Assembly: GCF_947259555.1 (NCBI RefSeq)
Contig: NZ_CAMYMD010000035.1
Span: 1-64,000 of the forward strand
DNA: 64,000 nt
Direction: 5' to 3'
Source of the DNA: an uncultured Roseovarius sp.
GTDB taxonomy: Bacteria; Pseudomonadota; Alphaproteobacteria; Rhodobacterales; Rhodobacteraceae
Positions 26,560 through 35,571 of the stretch are shown here, one piece after another. Position 1 is the first letter of the stretch, and each line of letters starts with the position of its first letter. Position numbers and translations under genes: made by a program. The notes under the pieces were generated by a model. It worked only from the letters and a program-made list of their open reading frames with translations. It had not been told where the DNA came from and ran no database searches.

Positions 26560-26587
26560 GCCACGCTGGGTATTGCAGGGCCCTGCG

Positions 26588-28636
26588 ATGACACGAGACC
26601 TGTCGCGCCTCCTGCGCCCGTGCTCCATTGCCGTCCTCGGGGGTGGGGCCTGGTGCGCCAACGTGATCGAGCAATGCCGACGGATGGGTTTTGAAGGATC
26701 GGTTTGGCCCGTGCACCCCAGCCGCACAGAGGTGGGGGGCGCGGCGGCCTTTGGCAGTCTTGATGCCCTGCCCGAGGCCCCCGATGCCACCTTCATCGGG
26801 GTCAACCGTGAGAGCACCATCGACATCGTGAGGCAACTCCGGATCATGGGGGCGGGCGGGGCGGTGTGTTTTGCGAGCGGGTTTCTCGAAGCCGAGGCGG
26901 AATTGGGCGATGGGGCTGCGATGCAGGAACGTCTGCTCGACGCCGCAGGCGACCTGCCGATTGTCGGGCCGAATTGCTATGGCTTCATCAACTATCTCGA
27001 TGGCGCCCTGCTGTGGCCGGACCAGCATGGCGGGCGGCGCTGTGAGAGGGGTGTCGCGATCCTCACCCAAAGCTCGAATATCGCGATCAATCTGAGCATG
27101 CAGACCCGCGCTTTGCCGATTGCCTATCTGATGACCGCAGGCAATCAGGCCCAACTGGGTCTTGCAGATCTGGGCCGCGCGCTGCTGGCCGATCCGCGTG
27201 TCACGGTACTTGGGCTGCATATCGAGGGTGTGGGCGACCTGCGGGGTTTTGAGGCGCTGGCCGCAGAGGCGCAGGCGTGCGGCAAGCCGGTTGTCGCGCT
27301 CAAATCCGGGCGATCGGATCAAGCAAGGGCGGCGACACAATCGCACACGGCGTCGCTCGCGGGTAGCGATGCCGGGGCGGCGGCGCTCCTCGCGCGGCTG
27401 GGCATTGCGCAGGTCACCTCGCTGCCACAGATGCTGGAGACGCTGAAGCTGCTTCATTTTGCGGGGACGCTTTCGGGCCGGGCGGTGGCGTCGATCTCGT
27501 GTTCGGGCGGTGAGGCGAGCCTGATGGCCGACACCGCGCTTGAGCATGACGTGATCCTTCCGCCACTCACGCCGGAACAATCCGGCGCGTTGCGCGCCAC
27601 CCTCGGGCCGCGTGTCGCGCTTGCCAATCCGCTCGATTACCACACCTTCATCTGGGGCGATGTGCCCGCCATGGCCGCAACCTTCGGCGCCGCGCTTGAC
27701 GGGCCTGCCGACATCGGCGTGGTGATCGCCGACTTTCCGAGGCCAGACCGGTGCGACCCCGCAGCATGGGATTGCATTCTTGCAGCAGGTGCCCTCGCGC
27801 GCGACACCGTCGGCAAACCGCTCGCGCTCGTCTCGACACTGCCAGACTGCCTGCCAGAGCGCGTCGCCGAACGCGCCATTGACTGTGGGTTGATCCCGCT
27901 TGCAGGGCTCGATGACGGTTTGGCAGCCATTGCCCGGGCGGCTTGGCTGGGGCAAGCGCACGCGTCTCCTGCCCCGCTTCTTCTTCCGGGCAGACCGCAA
28001 GGCACGCGCACCCTGTCGGAGGCCGAGGCGAAGACCGCTCTGGCCGCGTATGGCCTGCGCGTACCGCAGGCGCATCGTGCCGAAAGCGTGACCGAGATGA
28101 ACGCGGTGCTCGAGCGAATGCCGCTGCCCTTGGTGATCAAGGCCGAGGGTCTGGCGCACAAGTCCGACGCGGGGGGCGTGGTCTTTGTCCGCGACGCCGA
28201 CGGTTTGCAGGACGCGCGGGACAAGGCATGCGCCCTGCCCTGCACGAGCTGGCTGATCGAGGAGATGGTAGAGCATCCCGTTGCTGAAGTACTGGTTGGC
28301 GTTCTGCGCGATCCGGCACATGGCTTTGTGCTCACTCTGGGTGCGGGCGGCATCCTGACCGAGATCCTGCGAGATACCGTTTCGCTGCTGTTGCCGGTAT
28401 CACGGGAGGATATCGGCGCGGCCCTCGACCGCCTGCGCCTCGCCCCGCTGCTGCACGGCTATCGCGGTCAACCCGCAGCGGATCGTGATGCGATCGTGAC
28501 GGCCATCATGGCGGTGCAGGATTATGTCACGACCAGCGCCGCGAGCATCGAAGAGGTCGAGATCAACCCGCTGCTCTGCACCGTCTGCGAGGCGGTCGCG
28601 GTGGACGCGCTCATAACCAAGGGAGAGGACCCATGA
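26588..28636 (+). CDS. NDP-forming acyl-CoA synthetase (acetate-CoA ligase family)
   Basis: This 682-residue single-chain enzyme of the ACD/Pat superfamily has an N-terminal CoA-binding domain (SIAVLGGGAWCANVIEQC), a ligase-CoA domain with the likely phosphohistidine loop ATQSHTASLAGSDAGA near 253-270, and a C-terminal ATP-grasp domain with LPLVIKAEGLAHKSDAGGV. It would activate a carboxylate such as carnitine or crotonobetaine to its CoA ester, in place of CaiC. The ATG at 26588 is chosen; the in-frame upstream start lies inside the repeat. The end overlaps the next gene by four bases. Confidence 0.85.
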   Translation: MTRDLSRLLRPCSIAVLGGGAWCANVIEQCRRMGFEGSVWPVHPSRTEVGGAAAFGSLDALPEAPDATFIGVNRESTIDIVRQLRIMGAGGAVCFASGFLEAEAELGDGAAMQERLLDAAGDLPIVGPNCYGFINYLDGALLWPDQHGGRRCERGVAILTQSSNIAINLSMQTRALPIAYLMTAGNQAQLGLADLGRALLADPRVTVLGLHIEGVGDLRGFEALAAEAQACGKPVVALKSGRSDQARAATQSHTASLAGSDAGAAALLARLGIAQVTSLPQMLETLKLLHFAGTLSGRAVASISCSGGEASLMADTALEHDVILPPLTPEQSGALRATLGPRVALANPLDYHTFIWGDVPAMAATFGAALDGPADIGVVIADFPRPDRCDPAAWDCILAAGALARDTVGKPLALVSTLPDCLPERVAERAIDCGLIPLAGLDDGLAAIARAAWLGQAHASPAPLLLPGRPQGTRTLSEAEAKTALAAYGLRVPQAHRAESVTEMNAVLERMPLPLVIKAEGLAHKSDAGGVVFVRDADGLQDARDKACALPCTSWLIEEMVEHPVAEVLVGVLRDPAHGFVLTLGAGGILTEILRDTVSLLLPVSREDIGAALDRLRLAPLLHGYRGQPAADRDAIVTAIMAVQDYVTTSAASIEEVEINPLLCTVCEAVAVDALITKGEDP

Positions 28637-29418
28637 CCGATACCCCCGTCAGAACCGAACGCCGCGGTGCCGTGCTCGAGGTCACGCTCGACCGACCGCG
28701 CGCCAATGCAATCGACGCCGCCACCAGCCGGATCATGGGCGACGTGTTTCAAGACTTTCGCGACGATCCGGATTTGCGCGTGGCGATTCTGAGCGGCGCA
28801 GGTGAAAAATTCTTTTGCCCCGGCTGGGATCTGAAGGCCGCCGCCGGGGGCGAGGCCGCAGACAGTGATTATGGGGTTGGTGGCTTTGGCGGTTTGCAGG
28901 AGATGCGCGCCATGCACAAGCCGGTCATCGCTGCCGTGAACGGCATCGCCTGCGGTGGCGGGCTGGAACTGGCGCTCTCGGCGGATATCATCCTCGCCGC
29001 CGATCACGCGCGCTTTGCCTTGCCAGAAATCCGCTCTGGCACCGTCGCGGACGCCGCGAGTGTCAAGCTTCCGAAGCGGATCCCATACCATATCGCGATG
29101 GAGTTGTTGCTCACCGGGCGGTGGTTTGACGCGGACGAGGCCAAGGGCTGGGGATTGGTGAACCATATTCACCCCGCCGACGGCCTGATGGACGAGGCCC
29201 GCGCCATGGCCGACACGATCGCGGCGGGCCCGCCGCTTGTCTATGCCGCCATCAAGGAGATCGTGCGCGAGGCCGAGGCAATGCGCTTTCAGGACGTGAT
29301 GAACCGGATCACGCGGCGGCAGTTCGAGACAGTGGATGTACTCTACGCGTCGGAGGATCAGGCGGAGGGGGCCCGCGCCTTTGCGGAAAACCGTGATCCG
29401 GTCTGGAAAGGACGCTGA
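28633..29418 (+). CDS. caiD: Carnitinyl-CoA dehydratase / enoyl-CoA hydratase (CaiD-like)
   Basis: This 261-residue crotonase has VTLDRPRANAID at the N-terminus, GCGG-type oxyanion residues in ACGGGLELALSADIILAAD, and FALPEIRSGTVADAASVKLPKRIPYHIAMELLLTGR. The last two segments align closely with Escherichia coli CaiD around its active-site glutamates. It would hydrate crotonobetainyl-CoA to carnitinyl-CoA or run the reverse reaction. It overlaps the CoA ligase gene by four bases. Confidence 0.85.
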   Translation: MTDTPVRTERRGAVLEVTLDRPRANAIDAATSRIMGDVFQDFRDDPDLRVAILSGAGEKFFCPGWDLKAAAGGEAADSDYGVGGFGGLQEMRAMHKPVIAAVNGIACGGGLELALSADIILAADHARFALPEIRSGTVADAASVKLPKRIPYHIAMELLLTGRWFDADEAKGWGLVNHIHPADGLMDEARAMADTIAAGPPLVYAAIKEIVREAEAMRFQDVMNRITRRQFETVDVLYASEDQAEGARAFAENRDPVWKGR

Positions 29419-29422
29419 GCGA

Positions 29423-29878
29423 TCACGCCCTGGTAAAGACCTGTTCGAGAATATCCGCCAGACGTGCGGCATCGGTGGTGTTGAAGGCCGACGGCTGATC
29501 GCTGTCGATATCGAGTACCGCGATCAGCTGGCCCGCCGCATCCCGAACCGGCAGCACCACCTCTGAGCGTGTCGAACTTGCGCAAGCGATGTGGCCGGGA
29601 AACTCGTCGACATCCGCGACGATCTGAGCCTCGCCCGTGCGGGCCGCGGCACCACAGACACCCCGCGAAAACGGGATGCTCAGGCACCCGTGCCCGCCCT
29701 GATAGGGGCCGATCTTGAGCATCTCTGGTCCCGTGACCCGGTAGAACCCGGTCCAGTCGAACCTGTCGTCGGCATGGTGCAACTCGCACACCACCGTTGC
29801 CATGAGCGCGACGTGGTCGGTCTCGCCCTCGGTGAGCGCGGCGATGGTCTTTGATATCTGGTCATAGTCAATCCGCAT
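29423..29878 (-). CDS. Free methionine-(R)-sulfoxide reductase (GAF domain)
   Basis: This 151-residue GAF-fold enzyme of the fRMsr family reduces free Met-R-sulfoxide using thioredoxin. The three conserved cysteines are Cys65 (HGCLSIPF), Cys75 (GVCGAA) and Cys99 (GHIACASSTRSEVVLPV). The start MRIDYDQ is chosen for family length; longer in-frame starts reach into the neighbouring acetyltransferase region. It converges with the CaiD gene, with four bases between the stops. Confidence 0.9.
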   Translation of the reverse strand: MRIDYDQISKTIAALTEGETDHVALMATVVCELHHADDRFDWTGFYRVTGPEMLKIGPYQGGHGCLSIPFSRGVCGAAARTGEAQIVADVDEFPGHIACASSTRSEVVLPVRDAAGQLIAVLDIDSDQPSAFNTTDAARLADILEQVFTRA

Positions 29879-30008
29879 GTCCCGGATATGCCATGGCGGG
29901 CGCACCAAGGCCAGTCCCGGAATCCGGTGTTCGGGTTGCATCATCGCAAAGGCCATGGCACGCCCTCACCCCGAAAACGAATCCGACCACGTCCACGGGG
30001 GACCGATC

Positions 30009-30473
30009 ATGCCCAGCCTGAGCCTGCACCGCAACCACACCCGCGATCTGGCGCCGCTTGCGCAAATGCTGACTGATGAGGCGGATCTTGCGCTGGTCAA
30101 TCCGCATGCAAGCTACCCGTTCGATCCGGGCGAATGGGCGATGAAATGGCTGGGCGAGGCAGATGATGAAATGTTCTACCTGCTTGACGAGGACGGGCGC
30201 GAAGTCGGGTTTTTCGCGTTGCGCGTGGGCATCGGCCCCGAGGTGCGCCACCTGACATATGTTTTTGTCGAGGAACGTATGCGCGGCGGAACCGGTGAAG
30301 AGCTTTCACGGCTCGCGGAGCAGGCGGCGCGCGATCTGGGGGCGCTCTCGATCACGCTCAAGGTCGAACTCGACAACGCGCCTGCGCTGAAGCTCTATCA
30401 AAAGGCTGGCTACGAGGAATTGTCGCGCCGCGGTGGGCTGGCCACCATGCGGCGCGATCTGGACGGCGTCTGA
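30009..30473 (+). CDS. GNAT family N-acetyltransferase
   Basis: The 154-residue protein carries the GNAT core: FFALRVGIGPEVRHLTYVFVEERMRGGTGEELSRLAEQAARDLG, with the acetyl-CoA loop, and a C-terminal LKLYQKAGYEEL. The acceptor is unknown. The start MPSLSLHRN at 30009 is chosen; an in-frame ATG at 29955 would overlap the divergent upstream region. It lies between the fRMsr gene and a convergent thiolase gene. Confidence 0.82.
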   Translation: MPSLSLHRNHTRDLAPLAQMLTDEADLALVNPHASYPFDPGEWAMKWLGEADDEMFYLLDEDGREVGFFALRVGIGPEVRHLTYVFVEERMRGGTGEELSRLAEQAARDLGALSITLKVELDNAPALKLYQKAGYEELSRRGGLATMRRDLDGV

Positions 30474-30478
30474 GCGTG

Positions 30479-31651
30479 TCAGGCGCGCTCGATTGCGATA
30501 GCCGTGCCCTCACCACCGCCGATGCAAATCGCCGCGACGCCGCGTTTGAGGCCACGCTTTTCCAGCGCGTTCAGCAGCGTCACCATGATCCTCGCGCCCG
30601 AGGCCCCGATGGGATGACCGAGCGCACAGGCGCCGCCATTCACGTTGACCTTATCGCGGCTCAGGCCCATTTCGTGCATGAAGGCCATCGGCACCACGGC
30701 GAACGCCTCGTTCACCTCCCACAAGTCGACATCCTCAATTGCCCAACCAAGCCGCTTGAGCAATTTTTGCGCCGCCGGGACCGGCGCGGTGGTGAACCAT
30801 CCCGGGGCCTGCGCGTGGCTGGCATGGCCCATGATCCGGGCCCGGATGTTGAGGCCCTGCGCCTCGGCGGCAGCCCGGGACGCAATCACGAGTGCCGCCG
30901 CGCCATCGCTGATCGAGGATGAATTCGCCGCCGTCACCGTGCCGCCCTCGCGGAATGCAGGCTTCAACTGGGGGATCTTGTCTGGCCGCGCCTTGGCGGG
31001 CTGTTCATCGGCAGAAATCAGGACGTCGCCCTTGCGGGTCTTCAATGTCACCGGTGCGATCTCGTCGGCAAAGGCGCCGGAGGTCTGCGCATCGAGCGCG
31101 CCCTGAAGAGAGCCGAGCGCGTAATCGTCTTGAGCCTCGCGGGTGAACTGGTACTTTTCCGCGCAATCCTCGGCGAATGTGCCCATCAGACGCCCCTTGT
31201 CATAGGCATCTTCCAACCCGTCGAGGAACATGTGATCGACCACCTCTGCGTGACCAAGCCGTGCGCCGCCGCGCATCTTGGGCAGCAGGTAAGGGGCCGT
31301 GGACATGGACTCCATGCCGCCCGCGATCATCGTCTCCGTATGACCGAGGGCGATCTGGTCAAAGGCCATCATCGCCGCCTTCATGCCGGAGCCGCACATC
31401 TTGTTGAGGGTTGTCGCCGGCACCTCTTGGCCAAGGCCGCCCAGAAACCCGGCCTGCCGCGCCGGGGCCTGGCCCTGGCCTGCGGGCAGAACGCAGCCCA
31501 TCAACAGCTCGTCAACGGCGCCTGCGCGCGCATCGGCCAGCGCCGCGCGTATCGCGGCCCCGCCCAGCACGGCGGCGGACACGCCATCGAAGTCGCCCAG
31601 AAATCCGCCCATCGGCGTGCGCGCCGCGCCCGTAATCACCACGTCTTGCAT
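30479..31651 (-). CDS. Acetyl-CoA C-acetyltransferase (thiolase)
   Basis: This 390-residue thiolase has the acylated nucleophile Cys in LNKMCGSGMKAAMMA, the NGGACALGHPIGASG histidine motif and a second cysteine in AICIGGGEGTA. It interconverts acetoacetyl-CoA and two acetyl-CoA, or acts on longer 3-ketoacyl-CoA. It could process acetoacetate produced by the BKACE reaction after activation, but it is on the opposite strand from the carnitine operon, so this link is speculative. The start MQDVVITG fits the family. Confidence 0.92.
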   Translation of the reverse strand: MQDVVITGAARTPMGGFLGDFDGVSAAVLGGAAIRAALADARAGAVDELLMGCVLPAGQGQAPARQAGFLGGLGQEVPATTLNKMCGSGMKAAMMAFDQIALGHTETMIAGGMESMSTAPYLLPKMRGGARLGHAEVVDHMFLDGLEDAYDKGRLMGTFAEDCAEKYQFTREAQDDYALGSLQGALDAQTSGAFADEIAPVTLKTRKGDVLISADEQPAKARPDKIPQLKPAFREGGTVTAANSSSISDGAAALVIASRAAAEAQGLNIRARIMGHASHAQAPGWFTTAPVPAAQKLLKRLGWAIEDVDLWEVNEAFAVVPMAFMHEMGLSRDKVNVNGGACALGHPIGASGARIMVTLLNALEKRGLKRGVAAICIGGGEGTAIAIERA

Positions 31652-31746
31652 GCTTTGCCTCCTCACAAATCCTGTTCCTGCATACCGAATGGTAAGGAAT
31701 CGGGTCTAGCGTAGCCCGTATTACTACGTATCGGGCCGGAGGCACC

Positions 31747-32085
31747 ATGGACCTGCAATCAATCCACCGCAATGACATGAACATCATCACCGTTTCCGAG
31801 GCGCGGATCGACGCCGCGGCGGCCATCGGCTTCAAGGACGCGATGCGTATCGCAACGGCACAAGGGCCCGACCATGTCGTGCTCGACCTGAGCAACGTGG
31901 CGTTTGTCGATTCGAGTGGTCTGGGGGCCATCGTCGCCGCGATGAAACAGCTGGGAAGTGATCGCCGTCTCGATCTGGCAGGGCTGACTGCCGATGTGTC
32001 CAAGGTATTTCGGCTCACGCGGATGGATACGGTTTTTGTCATTCATGACGACATTCTCGATCTCGAACCGCGCGCGACCGGCTGA
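31747..32085 (+). CDS. STAS domain anti-sigma factor antagonist
   Basis: The 112-residue protein has the STAS core VVLDLSNVAFVDSSGLGAIVAAMKQL, where the serine pair in DSSG is the usual phosphorylation site. It pairs with a RsbW-like kinase gene starting 47 bases downstream, forming a partner-switching module. Neither a sigma factor nor a PP2C phosphatase gene is adjacent. Confidence 0.88.
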   Translation: MDLQSIHRNDMNIITVSEARIDAAAAIGFKDAMRIATAQGPDHVVLDLSNVAFVDSSGLGAIVAAMKQLGSDRRLDLAGLTADVSKVFRLTRMDTVFVIHDDILDLEPRATG

Positions 32086-32132
32086 TTGCGTGCCGGTGCG
32101 CGACCACTGACCCTGTCCAGAAGGAACGTGCG

Positions 32133-32579
32133 GTGATCCCCGACACCACGCCTGATCAGTTTTCCCACCGCATCATGGCCACAGAGCTTGCGGTGCGGGA
32201 TGCGCTCTTGTTCACCCGAGACTGGCTGAACCGGCAGGGTTTGCCAGAACAGACCTGCGGGTCGGTCGAGCTGGCGCTCGCAGAGGTGCTTAACAATATT
32301 GTAGAACATGCCTATGCCCCTGATGCGGCGGGAGAGATTCGCATTGCAATCGCGCTCCGACCCGGTCGGCTCTGTTGCCTGGTTCGCGATGACGGAGCGC
32401 CCTTGCCATATCTCGCGGCCACCGATCACACCCTGCCCTCTCGAAACGTGACCCGGGACAACCTGCCTGAAGGCGGGTTTGGCTGGTTCTTGATAAAGGG
32501 GCTGACTGACCGGCTCGGCTATGAGCGCGCGAATGGCGAGAACCGCCTTACGCTTGAGTTTCGGCTCGACATCACCTGA
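32133..32579 (+). CDS. Anti-sigma regulatory factor (RsbW-like serine kinase)
   Basis: This 148-residue HATPase-fold protein has the N-box ELALAEVLNNIVEHAY, LVRDDGAPLPY and GFGWFLIKGLTDRLGYER. The start is a GTG with AAGGA upstream at 32121-32125; an ATG at 32175 would remove part of the first helix. It should phosphorylate and bind the STAS partner, releasing or holding an unknown target. Confidence 0.87.
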   Translation: MIPDTTPDQFSHRIMATELAVRDALLFTRDWLNRQGLPEQTCGSVELALAEVLNNIVEHAYAPDAAGEIRIAIALRPGRLCCLVRDDGAPLPYLAATDHTLPSRNVTRDNLPEGGFGWFLIKGLTDRLGYERANGENRLTLEFRLDIT

Positions 32580-32806
32580 AACAACCAGCGCGTGCGCCCG
32601 CCTAAATATTACCTTATTCTGTTCCAAATGATGCCGTATCACTCCTTCATAACAATAACTGTAGCTGCATATGGCTTCCCTCGGCGTCGCGTGTAATTGC
32701 CCCCACCCAGTACGCGACGTCGAGGCCTCTGCTACTTTCTTCTGCACAATTGGCAAATCGCACCACAGCGCCTAGTGTCTGGTCATTCATGACATGAGGA
32801 CACGAC

Positions 32807-34384
32807 ATGCGCGACTTTCACTTGCCCGGCCGTTCGGCCACCTTTGCGACCAACGGCATGTGCGCCACCTCGCACCCGCTGGCTGCGAAAACAGCAATCG
32901 ACATTCTGGAACGTGGCGGCAATGCCATGGATGCGGCCATCGCCGGGGCGGTCCTTCTGGGGATTTGCGAACCGCAGATGACCGGTATCGGCGGCGATTG
33001 CTTTGTACTGTTCAACACGCCCGGTGACGCCCGGATTCAGGCGCTCAACGGGTCCGGGCGCGCGCCCGCAGGGGTCTCGGCGGAGGCCCTGCGCGCGCAG
33101 GGAAACGACGCGGTGCCTCTCAACAGCGCGCATGCCGTAACTGTTCCCGGAGCGATCGACGCCTTTTGTCAGCTCAGCGCCGATCACGGCAAGCTCGGGC
33201 TCGACGCGCTTCTTGCGCCCGCGATCCGATATGCCGAAGAGGGTGTGCCGGTCGCGCCCCGCGTCGCGTTCGATTGGCCCAATGCGGGAACAGCCCTGCA
33301 GGCGCACGGGCTGAAACATTTCATGCCCTCTGGCACACCAGCCAAAGTCGGTCAGATGTTTCGCGCGCCGGGTCAGGCCGAGGTATTGCGCCGGGTGGCT
33401 CGCGATGGCCGCGCTGCCTTTTACGAAGGCGAGGTGGCGGAAGATATCCTTGCCGCCCTCAATGAACTGGGCGGCACTCATCAGCCCGAGGATTTCGCAT
33501 CGCAAAGGTGCGATTACACCGACCCGGTCAGCGGCGAGTACAAGGGCGCAAACCTTGTCGAGCATCCCCCCAACGGCCAGGGTGCGACGGCAATCCTGCT
33601 GCTCAACATCCTCAAGCATTTTGACATCGCAAGCATGGCCCCGTTTGGCGCGGAGCGCACCCATATCGAGGCAGAGGCGACGAAGCTCGCCTATGATGCG
33701 CGCAATCGCTTCATTGCCGATCCGGGTCATACCAACAGGCTCGATTACATGCTGGCCCCCGAGACGGCGGCAAAGCTGGCGGCGCTGATTGACCCCAAAC
33801 GCGCAATGCCCGCCGCCAAGCCGTTGACCGAGGCCGTTCACCGCGACACGGTCTACATCACCGTGGTCGACCGTGACCGGATGTCGGTGTCGCTGATCTA
33901 TTCGATTTTCCACGGCTTCGGCTCGGGCATTGCGTCAGAGAAGTTCGGCGTGCTTCTGCAAAATCGCGGCGCGGGCTTTACTCTGGAGCGCGGGCACCCG
34001 AACGAGTTGGGCGGCGGCAAACGTCCGATGCACACGATCATTCCCGGCATGATGATGGAAAACGGCCGCGTGACGATGCCATTTGGCGTGATGGGCGGCT
34101 CCTATCAATCGACCGGGCATGCGCGGATGATGTCGAATTTGCGTGATTTCGGAATGCACCCCCAGTCATCCATTGACGCGCCGCGGGCGTTTGCTGATCC
34201 AACCGGGCTCAAGCTTGAGCGTGGTCATGCACCGGACGTCGCGCAAACGCTGGCCGATATGGGGCATGACATCCTCACCCAGCCCGAGCCCATCGGCGGC
34301 GCGCAGGCCATTCTCATTCACGAGGATGGTGTTCTGGAAGGCGCGAGCGATCCGCGTAAGGATGGCTGCGCGTTGGGCTATTGA
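32807..34384 (+). CDS. ggt: Gamma-glutamyltransferase family protein
   Basis: The 525-residue Ntn-hydrolase has MATSHPLAAK-type N-terminal sequence (MCATSHPLAAKTAIDIL), the processing region RDTVYITVVDRDRMSVSLIYSIF with the nucleophile Thr in YITVVD, and GGKRPMHTIIPGMMM plus MGGSYQSTGHARM near the C-terminus. It cleaves gamma-glutamyl bonds such as those in glutathione. There is no obvious signal peptide, which suggests a cytoplasmic member. TGAGGA lies six bases before the ATG. Confidence 0.9.
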   Translation: MRDFHLPGRSATFATNGMCATSHPLAAKTAIDILERGGNAMDAAIAGAVLLGICEPQMTGIGGDCFVLFNTPGDARIQALNGSGRAPAGVSAEALRAQGNDAVPLNSAHAVTVPGAIDAFCQLSADHGKLGLDALLAPAIRYAEEGVPVAPRVAFDWPNAGTALQAHGLKHFMPSGTPAKVGQMFRAPGQAEVLRRVARDGRAAFYEGEVAEDILAALNELGGTHQPEDFASQRCDYTDPVSGEYKGANLVEHPPNGQGATAILLLNILKHFDIASMAPFGAERTHIEAEATKLAYDARNRFIADPGHTNRLDYMLAPETAAKLAALIDPKRAMPAAKPLTEAVHRDTVYITVVDRDRMSVSLIYSIFHGFGSGIASEKFGVLLQNRGAGFTLERGHPNELGGGKRPMHTIIPGMMMENGRVTMPFGVMGGSYQSTGHARMMSNLRDFGMHPQSSIDAPRAFADPTGLKLERGHAPDVAQTLADMGHDILTQPEPIGGAQAILIHEDGVLEGASDPRKDGCALGY

Positions 34385-34404
34385 CGCGTCTGGTTGGTGT
34401 CATT

Positions 34405-34429
34405 CACCCTGCACACGGCGTGCAGGGTG
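34405..34429. terminator. Stem-loop between convergent ggt and hspQ
   Basis: CACCCTGCAC and GTGCAGGGTG form a perfect 10-base-pair stem with a five-base loop (ACGGC) in the 65-base gap between two convergent genes. No run of T follows on either strand, so termination efficiency is uncertain. Confidence 0.6.
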
Positions 34430-34449
34430 GGGCCAACTCACCGCTCTGC

Positions 34450-34776
34450 TCAATTGAGTTGGAAGTGAAGCGGATAGTGCCCGTCTTCGAACGGTCCGAA
34501 AAGATCTGGGATGTCCGGGTGATCCACCGGCTCGCCGGAATAGTCGGCCACCAGATTCTGCTCACTCACATATGCTACGTAATAGCTCTGCTCGTTCTCG
34601 GCGAGGAGATGATAGAACGGCTGCTCCTTCGAGGGGCGGCTGTCTTCGGGGATCGACGCATACCATTCTTCGGTATTCGAGAACTGCGGGTCGACGTCAA
34701 AGATCACCCCTCTGAAAGGGTGTTTCTTGTGACGGACCACTTGGCCCAAGTGATATTTTGCACGTGTTCTAATCAT
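34450..34776 (-). CDS. hspQ: Heat shock protein HspQ (hemimethylated DNA-binding, YccV-like)
   Basis: The 108-residue protein starts MIRTRAKYHLGQVVRHKKHPFRGVIFDVDPQF, the family signature, followed by PFYHLLAEN and YVSEQNLVAD. HspQ family proteins affect Lon-dependent proteolysis and DnaA stability. The start at 34776 is chosen because the conserved sequence begins there; a longer frame upstream lacks family similarity. Confidence 0.92.
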   Translation of the reverse strand: MIRTRAKYHLGQVVRHKKHPFRGVIFDVDPQFSNTEEWYASIPEDSRPSKEQPFYHLLAENEQSYYVAYVSEQNLVADYSGEPVDHPDIPDLFGPFEDGHYPLHFQLN

Positions 34777-34956
34777 ATCAAGTGTGCCCCTACCGACTGA
34801 CACTAAACCTTTCAAGGGTGGTTTGTCCAACCATCGGCCGAAACATGCAGGAAACAGTTTGTGAACCAAGCCGAAACCCGCGCAGAGGGGCTGAATTCAT
34901 GATTCCCCCCGAGGCCGGTTTCCGCTAAACTAAAAGAAAAAGAGAGCGAGAGGCAG

Positions 34957-35559
34957 ATGAGCAGAACTCTTCGCGCATTATTGGTGTTGTTTGTACTGGC
35001 CTCCTGCGGGGGCGGAACAGGATATGGCACGGCACCGCGCAACCTTGACCATGCCTGTGCGATTCTGGAGGAACGTCCGGAATATGCGCGGGCCTTTCGC
35101 GCCGCTGAGCGGCGGTGGGGCGTGCCCCCGCATGTCATGATGGCGACCATCCATCAGGAAAGCAAATTCATCAGCGATGCCCGTACTCCGTTTCGCTGGA
35201 CACTCGGTGTGATTCCAACCGGACGCATAAGTTCGGCCTATGGATACAGTCAGGCGCTCGACGGCACATGGGATGAATACAGACGCGAGACGAACCGTTT
35301 TGGCTCGCGCCGCAGCGACATACACGACGCCGCCGATTTCATCGGCTGGTACATGGCCAAATCAAATGAACGGCTGGGCATCTCGATGAATGATGCGCGC
35401 GGGCAATATCTGGCCTACCACGAAGGGCGCACCGGGTATTCCCGTGGCAGCTATAATGGCAAGCCTTGGCTATTGCGCGTCGCGAACAATGTGGAAAGCC
35501 GCGCACAGACCTACCGGGCGCAGCTTGGCACCTGTCGCATCGGGCGCCGGCTGACATGA
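34957..35559 (+). CDS. Lytic transglycosylase-like lipoprotein
   Basis: The 200-residue protein has a lipoprotein signal with lipobox LASC (Cys17). A lysozyme-like SLT fold follows: WGVPPHVMMATIHQESKF with the candidate catalytic Glu, and SSAYGYSQALDGTWDEYR. It is expected to cleave peptidoglycan from an outer-membrane anchor. It lies alone between hspQ and the convergent lolA. Confidence 0.83.
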   Translation: MSRTLRALLVLFVLASCGGGTGYGTAPRNLDHACAILEERPEYARAFRAAERRWGVPPHVMMATIHQESKFISDARTPFRWTLGVIPTGRISSAYGYSQALDGTWDEYRRETNRFGSRRSDIHDAADFIGWYMAKSNERLGISMNDARGQYLAYHEGRTGYSRGSYNGKPWLLRVANNVESRAQTYRAQLGTCRIGRRLT

Positions 35560-35571
35560 TGGGATCGACCG

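Noticed and set aside
32783-33913. 376-codon minus-strand frame opposite ggt
   Set aside because: ggt on the plus strand has the catalytic region and a good ribosome binding site; the antisense frame has neither.
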